From positions 9,458-53,444 of the forward strand of contig JAPLBF010000021.1 of the NCBI GenBank assembly GCA_026392825.1: 43,987 nt of DNA, written 5' to 3'. How positions within the stretch are numbered: position 1 is the stretch's first letter; every line of letters begins with the position of its first letter. Shown here in pieces: positions 1 through 8,518 of the stretch. The notes below the pieces were generated by a model. The model had not been told where the DNA came from. It saw only the letters and a list, made by a program, of their open reading frames with translations, and searched no databases. The stretch is from Actinomycetota bacterium (GTDB taxonomy: Bacteria; Actinomycetota; Actinomycetes; Nanopelagicales; Nanopelagicaceae). The translations under genes and the position numbers were made by a program.

Positions 1-74
1 TAACAATTTTGGCATTTAACGCTTACGGAGAACGTATTCGAGTAACTATGGATTCAAGGCGGTCTTCTGTATGA
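1..74 (+). CDS. C-terminal end of a DppC-type ABC transporter permease (5' truncated by the window)
   Basis: Reading frame 3 is open from the window edge to the TGA at 72-74. It ends with LAFNAYGERIRVTMDSRR, which resembles the usual tail of DppC/OppC-type inner-membrane permeases (LAFNxLGDxLRDxLDPR). The stop overlaps the next start as ATGA, so the two genes are translationally coupled, as in dppC-dppD. Only about 23 residues are visible. The family call rests on this short tail and on the two ATPase genes that follow. Confidence 0.6.
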   Translation, partial: TILAFNAYGERIRVTMDSRRSSV

Positions 75-1060
75 CTAGCGCACTAGCCGTCAAAGGACTT
101 TCGCTTTCAGTTCCATCCGCGAATGGCAGAGTAACCGTTATCGATGATTTAACTTTTGATATTCCGGCTGGACGTAGAGTCGGTTTGGTGGGCGAATCAG
201 GCAGCGGAAAGTCGTTAACTGCATACTCACTAATGCGCTTGATCAAGGAGCCGGTCCGTATAGAAAAAGGTGAAATATTCCTAGGTGGCCAGGAGATCCT
301 TGGGATGGATATGAAGGAATTTCGCCACTTACGTGGCAATGATATTTCGATGATTTATCAGGATCCAATGTCTGCGCTAAATCCAATTATGCGTATTGGT
401 GCTCAAATTATTGAAAGTATTCAATTACATTCAGATTTAAATCGTTCGCAAGCCCGCAAAGCTGCAATTGAACTTTTGGGGAGCGTGGGGATCCCAGAAC
501 CTGATCGTCGAATCGATTCCTACCCGTTTGAAATGTCCGGCGGAATGTTGCAGCGAGTTGTTATAGCAATTGCATTAAGCGGTGAACCAAAGGTTCTGAT
601 TGCAGATGAAGCAACTACCGCCCTTGATGTAACTACTCAAGCTCGGGTGCTTACCCTTATCGATAATTTAGCGGCAGAACGCGGATTATCTGTACTGCTA
701 ATTACTCACGATTTGGGAGTTGCCGCGCAATTTAGCGATGAACTCATGGTTATGTATGCCGGTAAATTGGTTGAGCATGGTTCGGTTAATCAAATCTTCT
801 CTAATCCGGTTCACCCTTACACAAAAGCGCTGCTAAATTCACGCTGTGATTACACAATAGATGTTAACAAGCCCATCAATACAATTGCAGGACAACCTCC
901 CCGTCCAGATAATCGGCCAACGGGATGTGTTTTCTCACCACGCTGTGCGCACGTTCAGCCAAAGTGTCGCGAGAGCGTTCCGCATCTTGAAATGGTTCAC
1001 GAACGCCTCACCTCCTGCTTTAGGGCTGATGAGTTAAGTGAATTGGGGACAGTTAAGTAA
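71..1060 (+). CDS. Oligopeptide/dipeptide-type ABC transporter ATP-binding protein (DppD-like)
   Basis: This is the first of the paired cytoplasmic ATPases of a PepT-family importer, which power uptake of peptides, or in many actinobacteria of oligosaccharides. Visible motifs are Walker A GESGSGKS (residues 41-48), the signature SGGMLQR (from residue 156) and Walker B ending D179-E180. An H-loop lies in LLITHDLG. The C-terminal oligopeptide-transporter extension is present (HPYTKALL, then GCVFSPRCAH with its cysteines). The length of 329 aa is normal for DppD/OppD. The ATG overlaps the stop of the upstream permease and the stop abuts the next ATPase, so this is one operon. The substrate cannot be told from the ATPase. 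The downstream dehydrogenase and epimerase-like genes favour a carbohydrate. Confidence 0.9.
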   Translation: MTSALAVKGLSLSVPSANGRVTVIDDLTFDIPAGRRVGLVGESGSGKSLTAYSLMRLIKEPVRIEKGEIFLGGQEILGMDMKEFRHLRGNDISMIYQDPMSALNPIMRIGAQIIESIQLHSDLNRSQARKAAIELLGSVGIPEPDRRIDSYPFEMSGGMLQRVVIAIALSGEPKVLIADEATTALDVTTQARVLTLIDNLAAERGLSVLLITHDLGVAAQFSDELMVMYAGKLVEHGSVNQIFSNPVHPYTKALLNSRCDYTIDVNKPINTIAGQPPRPDNRPTGCVFSPRCAHVQPKCRESVPHLEMVHERLTSCFRADELSELGTVK

Positions 1061-2029
1061 ATGACAACTCAAATTGATTCTGTCGCAACTCTTTCTTCAG
1101 TCAGCCGTATCTTTAAAGGTAAGACTGGAACCGTTCATGCTCTCGATAACGTCTCCTTTGATTTAAAAGCCGGCAAGACTCTTGCCCTGGTTGGTGAATC
1201 GGGAAGTGGAAAAACAACTGCTGCGCGCGTTCTATTAGGGCTTGATCAACCAACCTCAGGGTCGATTGATGTATTGGGCAGAAATCTAGGTTCGCTTAAA
1301 TATGAAGAACTTCGACTCCTTCGCCGTGAAATTCAAGTTGTTCAGCAAGATCCATTTAGTCAACTAAATCGTCGTCACTCGGTTGAAAGAATAATTTCGA
1401 GTCCGCTGATTGCCTTTAATATTGGTGATAAGCAATCACGCCGAAATCAGGTGATCGAGCTTCTTAAAGCGGTTGGCCTTGAGGAAGAACACTTGAACCG
1501 CCGTCCGCACGAACTTTCCGGAGGCCAGTGTCAGAGAGTGGCAATTGCAAGAGCTTTAGCGGTCGATCCAAAAATTGTTGTTCTAGATGAAGCAGTCTCA
1601 GCGCTGGATGTATCTGTTCGCGCACAAGTTCTCAATTTGCTGCGCGATATTCAGGCTAGTCGTGGATTAACTTATCTTTTCATCACACACGATCTCGGCG
1701 TGGCTCATTACATGGCAGATGAAATAGCCGTTATGTTCCGCGGTCGCATCGTCGAACGTGGAAACCGTGACGATGTCTTTAAAGAGTCTCGTCATCATTA
1801 CACCGTAGGACTTCTTTCATCAGTTCCACTCGCAACTCCGCCGACTGAAAAAAGAGTAGACAAAGTAGTTCAGTCACTACCTAGCCCTGAAGTCGATGAC
1901 GCTTGTAATTATCGTTCACGGTGCGCAGTTGGTTTAGGTCGAGAAGATTGCAAGTCATTGCCGATACAAATCACCCAGGGATCTAGTACGCATTCATGGC
2001 TCTGCCACTCGCCCGTTGTACGCTCATAG
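1061..2029 (+). CDS. Oligopeptide/dipeptide-type ABC transporter ATP-binding protein (DppF-like)
   Basis: This is the second ATPase of the same importer, expected to form a heterodimer with the preceding protein on the membrane permeases. It has Walker A GESGSGKT (residues 45-52), the signature LSGGQCQRVAIARAL and Walker B VVLDEAVSALD. The H-loop FITHDLG and the C-terminal CNYRSRC segment, typical of DppF/OppF, are also present. The length of 322 aa is usual. The ATG directly follows the TAA of the previous gene with no gap, so translation is probably coupled. The next gene starts 16 bases downstream with its own good ribosome binding site. Confidence 0.9.
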   Translation: MTTQIDSVATLSSVSRIFKGKTGTVHALDNVSFDLKAGKTLALVGESGSGKTTAARVLLGLDQPTSGSIDVLGRNLGSLKYEELRLLRREIQVVQQDPFSQLNRRHSVERIISSPLIAFNIGDKQSRRNQVIELLKAVGLEEEHLNRRPHELSGGQCQRVAIARALAVDPKIVVLDEAVSALDVSVRAQVLNLLRDIQASRGLTYLFITHDLGVAHYMADEIAVMFRGRIVERGNRDDVFKESRHHYTVGLLSSVPLATPPTEKRVDKVVQSLPSPEVDDACNYRSRCAVGLGREDCKSLPIQITQGSSTHSWLCHSPVVRS

Positions 2030-2045
2030 AAAGAGGGAGAGATTC

Positions 2046-2876
2046 ATGACGGAAGTTGCTGTTGTAACTGGTGCCGCATCTGGAATTGGGCGTGGAATTG
2101 CTCATCGCTTAGCGCAGGATTACACGGTGATACTTGTTGACCTAAATCCAACGAATCTGCCGCTAGTTGAAAAAGAAATTAAAGATGCAGGACACCAGGC
2201 GTATTCACTTCTCGGTGATGTAGGAAAACGTACCACACACATCAACGCTAGGGAATTGGCCGAATCAAAAGGAAATTTAATTTCTTGGGTTAATTGTGCA
2301 GGTTGGACTAGGGGAGCGCCAATGCATGACTTCCCAAATGATCCAGCAGTTCTTGAGGAACTTATCAACGCTAATCAAATTGGTTCCTTCTGGGGTTGCG
2401 CCGAAGCGGTGGCATCCTTTACGACCAGAAAAGTTCCAGGAGCGATTGTAAATATCTCATCCGTTCACGGTCGAAGAGCCTGGCCCGATCACGCCGTTTA
2501 TGAAATGACCAAGGCTGCAGTTGATGCGCTAACGCGTAACGTTGCTGTTGCTTATGGACCTTTTGGTATTCGTGCCAATGCAGTTGCGCCAGGTGCGATT
2601 ATGACGCCAGCACTTGAAAAGAGTTTCGTAGATGCACCAGATCCTGTAGCAAGACGGCAATCCCTTGAATTATTGACCCCGATGAAACGTATCGGAGAAC
2701 CAAGTGAAATTGCAGAAGTAGTTGCCTTTTTGCTATCTACTCGCGCATCTTATTTATCTGGTCAAAGTATTGGCGTGGAAGGTGCCTGGACATCCGCGCT
2801 CGGAGTTCCGGAAATCGATAATGAATTAGCAAAACGCTACGGTTTAGATCCAAAGACCGGCTTACCAAAGAGTTGA
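2046..2876 (+). CDS. Short-chain dehydrogenase/reductase (SDR family, likely sugar or polyol dehydrogenase)
   Basis: This is a classical SDR of 276 aa that catalyses NAD(P)-dependent oxidation or reduction of a hydroxyl group in the cytoplasm. The cofactor motif TGAASGIG spans residues 8-15. The catalytic Ser139 (NISSVHG), Tyr152 and Lys156 (YEMTK) are all present. The ending (YLSGQSIGVEGAW) fits the family. I chose the ATG at 2046 because AGAGGGAGAG lies just upstream and the cofactor motif then sits at its usual distance. An in-frame ATG at 2016 would overlap the transporter gene and add a non-conserved leader. Its place between a transporter and an epimerase-like gene suggests a role in catabolism of the imported compound. 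The substrate is unknown. Confidence 0.88.
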   Translation: MTEVAVVTGAASGIGRGIAHRLAQDYTVILVDLNPTNLPLVEKEIKDAGHQAYSLLGDVGKRTTHINARELAESKGNLISWVNCAGWTRGAPMHDFPNDPAVLEELINANQIGSFWGCAEAVASFTTRKVPGAIVNISSVHGRRAWPDHAVYEMTKAAVDALTRNVAVAYGPFGIRANAVAPGAIMTPALEKSFVDAPDPVARRQSLELLTPMKRIGEPSEIAEVVAFLLSTRASYLSGQSIGVEGAWTSALGVPEIDNELAKRYGLDPKTGLPKS

Positions 2877-2897
2877 AAAAGGTTAGTGAGTATCTAT

Positions 2898-3935
2898 ATG
2901 ACAACTAAAGGGCCGAAAGATCCATTCATTCGTCGCGCCTTCGGACACTATGGACGCCTAGCGCTTTGGGAAGGTCACGAGATCATCGAGATGACATCAC
3001 CAGAAATTCATCTCAAAGTGAGCCTTACTCGCGGTGCGGAAATATTAGAACTCCGTTCGAAAAAGTTAGATTTGGAACTTCTTTGGCACGGTCAAGAAGA
3101 TATTGTCCGAAATCGCGAAGGAGTTCAGTCCACTCAAGCGCCAATGGGTAATTTTCTTGATCATTTCAGCGGTGGTTGGCAAGAGGTGCTACCGAATGCG
3201 CAGTATCCAGTTGACTATAAAGGTGCATCGTTCGGTGGACACGGAGAAGTTGCAATGCTTTCCTGGGATTATCGAATCCTGGAAGATTCAGAGCAGAAAA
3301 TCTCTGTTGAATTTTCGGTCAATTTACGTCGCCTACCTTTGCGCTTAATCCGAATAATGACTTTAACTAATGGAGAGCTTCGTTTTGACGAATCTGTCGA
3401 AAATTTAAGTGGAGAAGAAATCAAGTTTCAGTGGGGTCAACATCTTGTTATTGGCGGGCCCTTCATAGACCCAGGAATGGAAATAATCGTAAATCCAGGC
3501 GAGCCGATTGAAGTTCCAAATTATCCCGGACCGACTTATCGCTTTAAACCTGACAGCCAGTCAAAGTGGCCAACCGCGCTCGATAGTAAAGGTGAAGTTG
3601 TAGACGTCAGCACTTTTGGTGCAGATGATGGAACTGATGGGCACATCATTCTCGGCCCTATGAAGAAAAGCTCTGTAACTTTTAGAAATTCATGTTGGCA
3701 AACTGATATAACTTTGGAGTGGGATAAGAAGACTTTTCCTTACTGTTGGATTTGGATGGTTCTTGGAGGCATCAAAGCCTGGCCACTCTGGGGCAAGGAG
3801 AGACTGATAACGATTGAACCATTCTCATCTCCAGTCATATCTTTAACCGAAGCCATTGAGCAAGATAAAGCCCTAATCTTGGGAGCAAAAGAAAGTATGA
3901 AGACTTGGGTATCTTTTAAACTAGAGGATATTTAA
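2898..3935 (+). CDS. Aldose 1-epimerase/DUF4432-like (galactose-mutarotase fold) protein
   Basis: The protein of about 345 aa has features of the galactose-mutarotase superfamily. These are a beta-rich sequence without a signal peptide, a FGGHGEVA segment that could carry a catalytic His, and WGQHLVIGGPF, which resembles the WGxHPxF motif of aldose epimerases. It probably interconverts anomers of, or binds, a sugar processed by the neighbouring dehydrogenase. The start is ambiguous. The ATG at 2898 and a GTG at 2886 are in frame, and AAAAAGG at 2876-2882 is too close to the GTG and rather far from the ATG. The gene ends 3 bp from the convergent regulator gene with no terminator between them. 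The function is inferred from fold-level similarity only. Confidence 0.65.
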   Translation: MTTKGPKDPFIRRAFGHYGRLALWEGHEIIEMTSPEIHLKVSLTRGAEILELRSKKLDLELLWHGQEDIVRNREGVQSTQAPMGNFLDHFSGGWQEVLPNAQYPVDYKGASFGGHGEVAMLSWDYRILEDSEQKISVEFSVNLRRLPLRLIRIMTLTNGELRFDESVENLSGEEIKFQWGQHLVIGGPFIDPGMEIIVNPGEPIEVPNYPGPTYRFKPDSQSKWPTALDSKGEVVDVSTFGADDGTDGHIILGPMKKSSVTFRNSCWQTDITLEWDKKTFPYCWIWMVLGGIKAWPLWGKERLITIEPFSSPVISLTEAIEQDKALILGAKESMKTWVSFKLEDI

Positions 3936-3938
3936 AGT

Positions 3939-5396
3939 TTACGAATCGACCTGATCTTCTAGAAATTCGAGAATCTCACGTTGCTCAATACCTAAGAATC
4001 CATTTTGCGGGATCGCTGCAAGCAAACTGGAATTCAAACGTGGAGTGGGTCTAATCATCTCACCCCACTTGTTTTCTAGTTCCGCAGGAGCCTGGCGACA
4101 ACACTTGGCATCGGGACAGTACGACTTGTAACGAGTATTTGAATCTCTTCCTCTGAAGTACTTAACTGATTCGAAGTTTGTGCCGACGCTGACTGAGAAA
4201 TCACCTTGGGCACTTGCTTGGATTCTTGATGTGCACCAATAAGTTCCAACCGGTTTGTCGGTGTATTGATGATATGGAGTAAATCGATCTTTTATCGTGA
4301 AGACTTTACGAGCGCTCCAGTTGCGGCAAACAATTTGACCTTCTACTGAGCCAAAGACATCTGATGGAAATGCAACGTTGTCATTTTCGTAAGCCTTGGA
4401 AATCGCACCGCTTTCGTGCACCTTTAGGAAGTGCACCGGCAAGTTGAGGTGAACCGTTGCCAGATTAGTAAATCTATGGGCAGCGTTTTCATAGCTGACA
4501 CCGAAGTAATCACGAAGGTCTTCTACAGAGAGTTCTCGCTTGACCTTGGCGTTCTGTAAGAATTCAACGGCATTTGCCTCAGGCATTAACAACGCGCCTG
4601 CCAAATAATTTGTTTGTACACGCTGCGATAAGTAGTCGTGATAGTCATTTGGTGAAGGATGTTTAAGAACGTGACCGGCGAGTGCTTGCAACAAAATAGT
4701 ACGAGCATCGCGGCCTTCGCGCCGCATCGGCAAATATATGCGTCCGTTCTTTTCGTCGGTTATGACTCTTGTTGAAGCCGGTAAATCTTGAACGTAATGC
4801 AAAGTGAAACCTAATTTATTGGCTAGCTCTGCAGTTAAGCGCTCCGAAAGCGGACCCGAGCTATGATCTATTTTCGCTAAAAGATTTTTTGCTTCCTCTT
4901 CCAAATGTGGAAAATAATTATTAATTTTTCTCATCTCTTGACGAAGTTCTATATTTACACGTCGCGCTTCTTCAGGAGTCGCAGAACGCTGCAAGTGCAA
5001 CCTTTCAACTTCGCGCTGTAGGCCAAGAATGATTTCAATTATGTTATTGCTGACTGTTTTGCCTATGAAGGCATCTGGCAAGCCAAGAGATGAGTAAAGG
5101 CCACCACGTTGTGCGCGTTCGATTTCAAGCTCATTTGCTGTTCGCTCACTCAATATTTCAGAGTTAAGCAATTGTGTTAATGAAACACCGAGAGCTTGTG
5201 CGATCTTCTGCAATTGTTGAATTGGAGGAGTGCGTTTGCCATTTTCAATCGCCGAGATTTGCGATGGTGCGCGCTCAATTGCGCGAGCGAGTACTTCAAG
5301 GTTCATTCCTTGCTTGGTTCGCAGTTCTCGGATCCGGCGGCCAACGATCAGCGGATCGAACTCTTTCTCTAAATTGCTCATATTTAATTCTTGCAT
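3939..5396 (-). CDS. ramB: RamB/ScfR-type transcriptional regulator of acetate/short-chain acyl metabolism
   Basis: This cytoplasmic DNA-binding regulator has an N-terminal XRE-type helix-turn-helix (GRRIRELRTKQGMNLEVLAR, then SQISAIENGKRTP). An IrrE/ImmA-like middle domain follows, and a C-terminal cysteine-bearing domain typical of short-chain fatty acyl regulators (YCPDAKCCRQAP). RamB of Corynebacterium and Mycobacterium controls aceA/aceB, and this gene diverges from aceA, which supports the name. The middle domain has HVLKH at residues 242-246 where active peptidases have HExxH. I place the start at 5396 (485 aa) because TATTCT lies at 5404-5409, seven bases upstream, as for a leaderless transcript. 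Alternatives are the ATG at 5381 or the longer frame from 5465. Confidence 0.82.
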   Translation of the reverse strand: MQELNMSNLEKEFDPLIVGRRIRELRTKQGMNLEVLARAIERAPSQISAIENGKRTPPIQQLQKIAQALGVSLTQLLNSEILSERTANELEIERAQRGGLYSSLGLPDAFIGKTVSNNIIEIILGLQREVERLHLQRSATPEEARRVNIELRQEMRKINNYFPHLEEEAKNLLAKIDHSSGPLSERLTAELANKLGFTLHYVQDLPASTRVITDEKNGRIYLPMRREGRDARTILLQALAGHVLKHPSPNDYHDYLSQRVQTNYLAGALLMPEANAVEFLQNAKVKRELSVEDLRDYFGVSYENAAHRFTNLATVHLNLPVHFLKVHESGAISKAYENDNVAFPSDVFGSVEGQIVCRNWSARKVFTIKDRFTPYHQYTDKPVGTYWCTSRIQASAQGDFSVSVGTNFESVKYFRGRDSNTRYKSYCPDAKCCRQAPAELENKWGEMIRPTPRLNSSLLAAIPQNGFLGIEQREILEFLEDQVDS

Positions 5397-5401
5397 CCGC
5401 A

Positions 5402-5471
5402 GCAGAATAGGGGAAGTTCTATTCCGCAGAAATATTGGATTATTTCTGTCAGGAAACGAATGCAATTCGTT
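5402..5471. promoter_or_regulatory. Operator-like cluster of three inverted repeats between the RamB-like gene and aceA
   Basis: Three adjacent inverted repeats lie in the divergent control region. GAATAG and CTATTC are at 5405-5410 and 5419-5424, with flanking GC/GC pairing to 5402 and 5427. CAGAAATA and TATTTCTG are at 5427-5434 and 5441-5448. AACGAAT and ATTCGTT surround GCA at 5455-5471. The first covers the proposed -10 box (5404-5409, minus strand) of the regulator. The third touches a possible aceA -35 TTGAAA (5470-5475) with a weak -10 near 5494. These are plausible binding sites for the regulator itself, for autoregulation and control of aceA. Which protein binds is inference. Confidence 0.5.
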
Positions 5472-5503
5472 GAAAAGTGCCCAATACTCAACTTATTCGA
5501 CCA

Positions 5504-5527
5504 AAGGGCACAAAAACCCTTGTTTTT
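5504..5527 (+). promoter_or_regulatory. Hairpin with T-tract in the aceA leader (possible attenuator)
   Basis: AAGGG (5504-5508) can pair with CCCTT (5517-5521) around an A-rich loop and is followed by G and five T residues (5523-5527). This lies just upstream of the aceA ribosome binding site AAGGAG (5539-5544). The stem is only five pairs, so termination would be weak. It may instead be a processing or accidental structure. Confidence 0.25.
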
Positions 5528-5550
5528 CACACTATAAGAAGGAGTAAGTA

Positions 5551-6840
5551 ATGAAGAGCCAAATCGGGAGCAACACCCAGACCGCAGAAGAATTGCAAAA
5601 AGACTGGGATACCAATCCACGCTGGGCGGGGATCAAGCGTGATTACACCGCTGAAGATGTGGTGCGCCTGCGCGGCTCGATTACTGAGGACTCCACCCTG
5701 GCTCGCCGTGGCGCAGAAAACCTTTGGGACCTTCTGCACACCGAGAAATGGGTTGCGGCGCTCGGAGCCCTGACCGGCAACCAAGCGGTTCAGCAGGTGA
5801 AGGCTGGGCTAAAGGCGATCTACCTTTCCGGCTGGCAGGTTGCAGGAGATGCCAACCTTTCGGGACACACCTATCCAGACCAGAGCTTGTACCCAGCGAA
5901 CTCAGTTCCTGCAGTAGTCCGCCGAATCAACAACGCTTTGATGCGCGCTGATCAAGTAGAGCGCGTTGAAGGTCCGGCGAGCCTTGATTGGCTGGTTCCG
6001 ATTGTTGCCGATGCCGAGGCAGGTTTTGGCGGTCCGCTAAATGCATACGAATTAATGAAGTCAATGATTCAAGCTGGAGCTGCCGGAGTTCACTGGGAAG
6101 ACCAACTTGCCTCAGAAAAGAAGTGTGGTCACCTCGGTGGCAAAGTTTTGATTCCAACACAACAACACGTGCGCACGCTAAACGCGGCGCGACTTGCTGC
6201 AGATGTTGCTGGCGTTCCAACGATCATCATTGCTCGCACTGATGCGCTCGCAGCGGATCTGATTACTTCAGATATCGATTCGCGTGATGCACAGTACGCA
6301 ACAGGAGAACGTACCAGCGAAGGTTTCTACCGAGTCAAGCCGGGCCTAGATGCTGTTATCACTAGAGGGCTAGCTTTCGCAGAATACTCAGATTTAATGT
6401 GGGTTGAAACTGGTGAGCCAAATATCGAGCTTGCCCGCAAGTTTGCAGAAGCGATACATGCAAAGTATCCAGGGAAGATGTTGGCATACAACTGCTCTCC
6501 ATCATTTAACTGGAAGCGCCACCTTAACGATGCGCAGATTGCGACCTTCCAATCAGAGTTGGCTGCCCTTGGTTACAAATTCCAATTCATCACACTGGCT
6601 GGATTCCACGCGCTCAATCATTCAATGTTTACTCTCGCCAAGGGTTACAAGACCCGCGCTATGAGCGCATACGTTGAACTACAAGAGGCCGAATTTGCGA
6701 GTGAAGCCGATGGTTACACAGCAACCAAACACCAGCGTGAAGTTGGTACTGGTTACTTTGATGCGATCTCTACTGCGCTCAATCCAAATAGCGCCACGCT
6801 GGCTCTCGCCGGATCAACTGAAAAAGAACAATTCCACTAA
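5551..6840 (+). CDS. aceA: Isocitrate lyase
   Basis: The enzyme cleaves isocitrate to glyoxylate and succinate, the first step of the glyoxylate shunt, and so allows growth on acetate or fatty acids. The active-site signature KKCGHLGGK is intact with the catalytic cysteine at residue 192. DAEAGFGG and IIARTDA, which shape the metal and substrate site, are also present. The 429 aa length matches actinobacterial ICL1. An excellent AAGGAG lies ahead of the ATG. The divergent RamB-like regulator and the following malate synthase make the pathway assignment secure. Local base use looks more GC-rich than in the flanking genes, as is common for highly expressed enzymes. Confidence 0.97.
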   Translation: MKSQIGSNTQTAEELQKDWDTNPRWAGIKRDYTAEDVVRLRGSITEDSTLARRGAENLWDLLHTEKWVAALGALTGNQAVQQVKAGLKAIYLSGWQVAGDANLSGHTYPDQSLYPANSVPAVVRRINNALMRADQVERVEGPASLDWLVPIVADAEAGFGGPLNAYELMKSMIQAGAAGVHWEDQLASEKKCGHLGGKVLIPTQQHVRTLNAARLAADVAGVPTIIIARTDALAADLITSDIDSRDAQYATGERTSEGFYRVKPGLDAVITRGLAFAEYSDLMWVETGEPNIELARKFAEAIHAKYPGKMLAYNCSPSFNWKRHLNDAQIATFQSELAALGYKFQFITLAGFHALNHSMFTLAKGYKTRAMSAYVELQEAEFASEADGYTATKHQREVGTGYFDAISTALNPNSATLALAGSTEKEQFH

Positions 6841-6869
6841 TTATTTAACACACTCATAGGGAGAATCAA

Positions 6870-8489
6870 ATGTCACACATTTCAATTGCAGGAAAGATGC
6901 ACCCTCGCTTTAACGAGATCCTCACTTCAGATGCGTTGGCATTTGTCACCGAACTTCACGAACTATTTTCGGGAACTCGAAGTGACTTGCTTGCCCACAG
7001 AATGGTTAACCGAACTCACTTTTCTAATGGACGCCGGCCAACATTCTTAAAGTCAACTAGCCACATTCGCGAAGATGCCAGCTGGTTTGTTGCTGGTCCT
7101 GGACCTGGCCTAGAAGATCGCAGAGTTGAAATCACAGGGCCGACTGATCCAAAAATGACTTGCAACGCCATGAATTCAAGTGCCAAAGTTTGGTTAGCTG
7201 ATTTGGAGGATGCGACTAGCCCAACATGGGAGAACATTATTGGGGGACAGGTCTCGCTCTTTGACGCGATCCGTAGACAACTTACCTTTGATTCCGGCGA
7301 AAAGATTTACACAATCACCAATGAAAATGCGCCAACAATTGTTATGCGTCCACGTGGGTGGCATATGGTTGAAAAACACCTTCTCTATGTTGACCAGGAA
7401 GATCGTGCACGTCCAACTGTTGCCGGGTTAGTTGACTTCGGTCTCTACTTCTTCCACAACGCAAAGGAATTGATCGCTCGTGGAGCAGGTCCATACTTCT
7501 ACTTGGCAAAGATTGAATCACACCTCGAAGCAGAGTTGTGGAACAACATCTTTACTTACGCGGAAGAGCGGTTAGAGATTCCCTATGGAACTATTCGTGC
7601 GACAGTACTTATTGAAACTATTCCAGCAGCATTTGAAATGGAAGAAATTCTCTGGGAATTGCGCGATCACTGTGCTGGTTTAAATGCCGGACGCTGGGAT
7701 TACATCTTCTCGATCATTAAAAACTTTGCCGGATCCGGAAAGAAGTTCTTAACTCCAGATCGAGCACAGATCACCATGACGGTGCCATTTATGCGCGCAT
7801 ACACCGAACTTCTGGTCTCAACCTGTCATAAGCGAAAAGCTCACGCTATCGGAGGAATGAGCGCCTTCATTCCTAATCGTCGAGATAAAGAGGTTACCGA
7901 TCGCGCACTAGAGGCAGTTACGATCGATAAAGCACGCGAAGCAGCAGATGGTTTCGACGGAACTTGGGTTGCTCACCCAGATTTAATCCCTGTTGCGCAG
8001 AAAGAATTTGATGCTGTTTTAGGAACAAAGCCGAATCAGATAGAACGTCTTCGTGATGATGTTCACGTAGTTCCAGATCAACTGCTCGATATTCAATCTA
8101 TCGGTGGAGATGTAACAGATGCTGGGCTGCGCACAAACGTTGCCGTCGGACTTCTTTACATCGAATCTTGGCTTCGCGGAACAGGCGCAGCTGCAATCGA
8201 TAACTTAATGGAAGACGTTGCAACTGCAGAAATTAGTCGCTCGCAGATCTGGCAATGGATTCGCTATGAAGTGGTTACTCGCGAAGGAACTCACGTAACC
8301 CGCAGCCTCGTTGAACAAATCATCTTCGACATCATTAACGGCACAGAACGAAACGAAAATGATCGCTTTGAAGATGCGGTCACGATCTTCCGCCAAATCT
8401 GTCTAGATGAAGATCATTTCCCGACTTTCTTAACCCTTTCGGCGTACTCGCAATTCCTGGTAAGTGCGCCTGGTGGACCTATAAGATAA
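6870..8489 (+). CDS. aceB: Malate synthase A
   Basis: The enzyme condenses glyoxylate with acetyl-CoA to malate, completing the glyoxylate shunt begun by the gene just upstream. The malate synthase signature is visible at about residues 265-281 (RDHCAGLNAGRWDYIFS). The length of 539 aa fits type A, not the larger type G common in mycobacteria and corynebacteria. AGGGAG precedes the ATG, and the gap to aceA is only 29 bases without a terminator, so the two are probably co-transcribed. AFIPNRRD and the C-terminal catalytic region are intact. Confidence 0.96.
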   Translation: MSHISIAGKMHPRFNEILTSDALAFVTELHELFSGTRSDLLAHRMVNRTHFSNGRRPTFLKSTSHIREDASWFVAGPGPGLEDRRVEITGPTDPKMTCNAMNSSAKVWLADLEDATSPTWENIIGGQVSLFDAIRRQLTFDSGEKIYTITNENAPTIVMRPRGWHMVEKHLLYVDQEDRARPTVAGLVDFGLYFFHNAKELIARGAGPYFYLAKIESHLEAELWNNIFTYAEERLEIPYGTIRATVLIETIPAAFEMEEILWELRDHCAGLNAGRWDYIFSIIKNFAGSGKKFLTPDRAQITMTVPFMRAYTELLVSTCHKRKAHAIGGMSAFIPNRRDKEVTDRALEAVTIDKAREAADGFDGTWVAHPDLIPVAQKEFDAVLGTKPNQIERLRDDVHVVPDQLLDIQSIGGDVTDAGLRTNVAVGLLYIESWLRGTGAAAIDNLMEDVATAEISRSQIWQWIRYEVVTREGTHVTRSLVEQIIFDIINGTERNENDRFEDAVTIFRQICLDEDHFPTFLTLSAYSQFLVSAPGGPIR

Positions 8490-8518
8490 GGGCTCTATCG
8501 CATCGAGGTCATCGCATC

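Noticed and set aside
2016-2045. Ten-codon N-terminal extension of the short-chain dehydrogenase
   Set aside because: It overlaps the upstream ATPase gene and has no ribosome site. The ATG at 2046 has a strong one.
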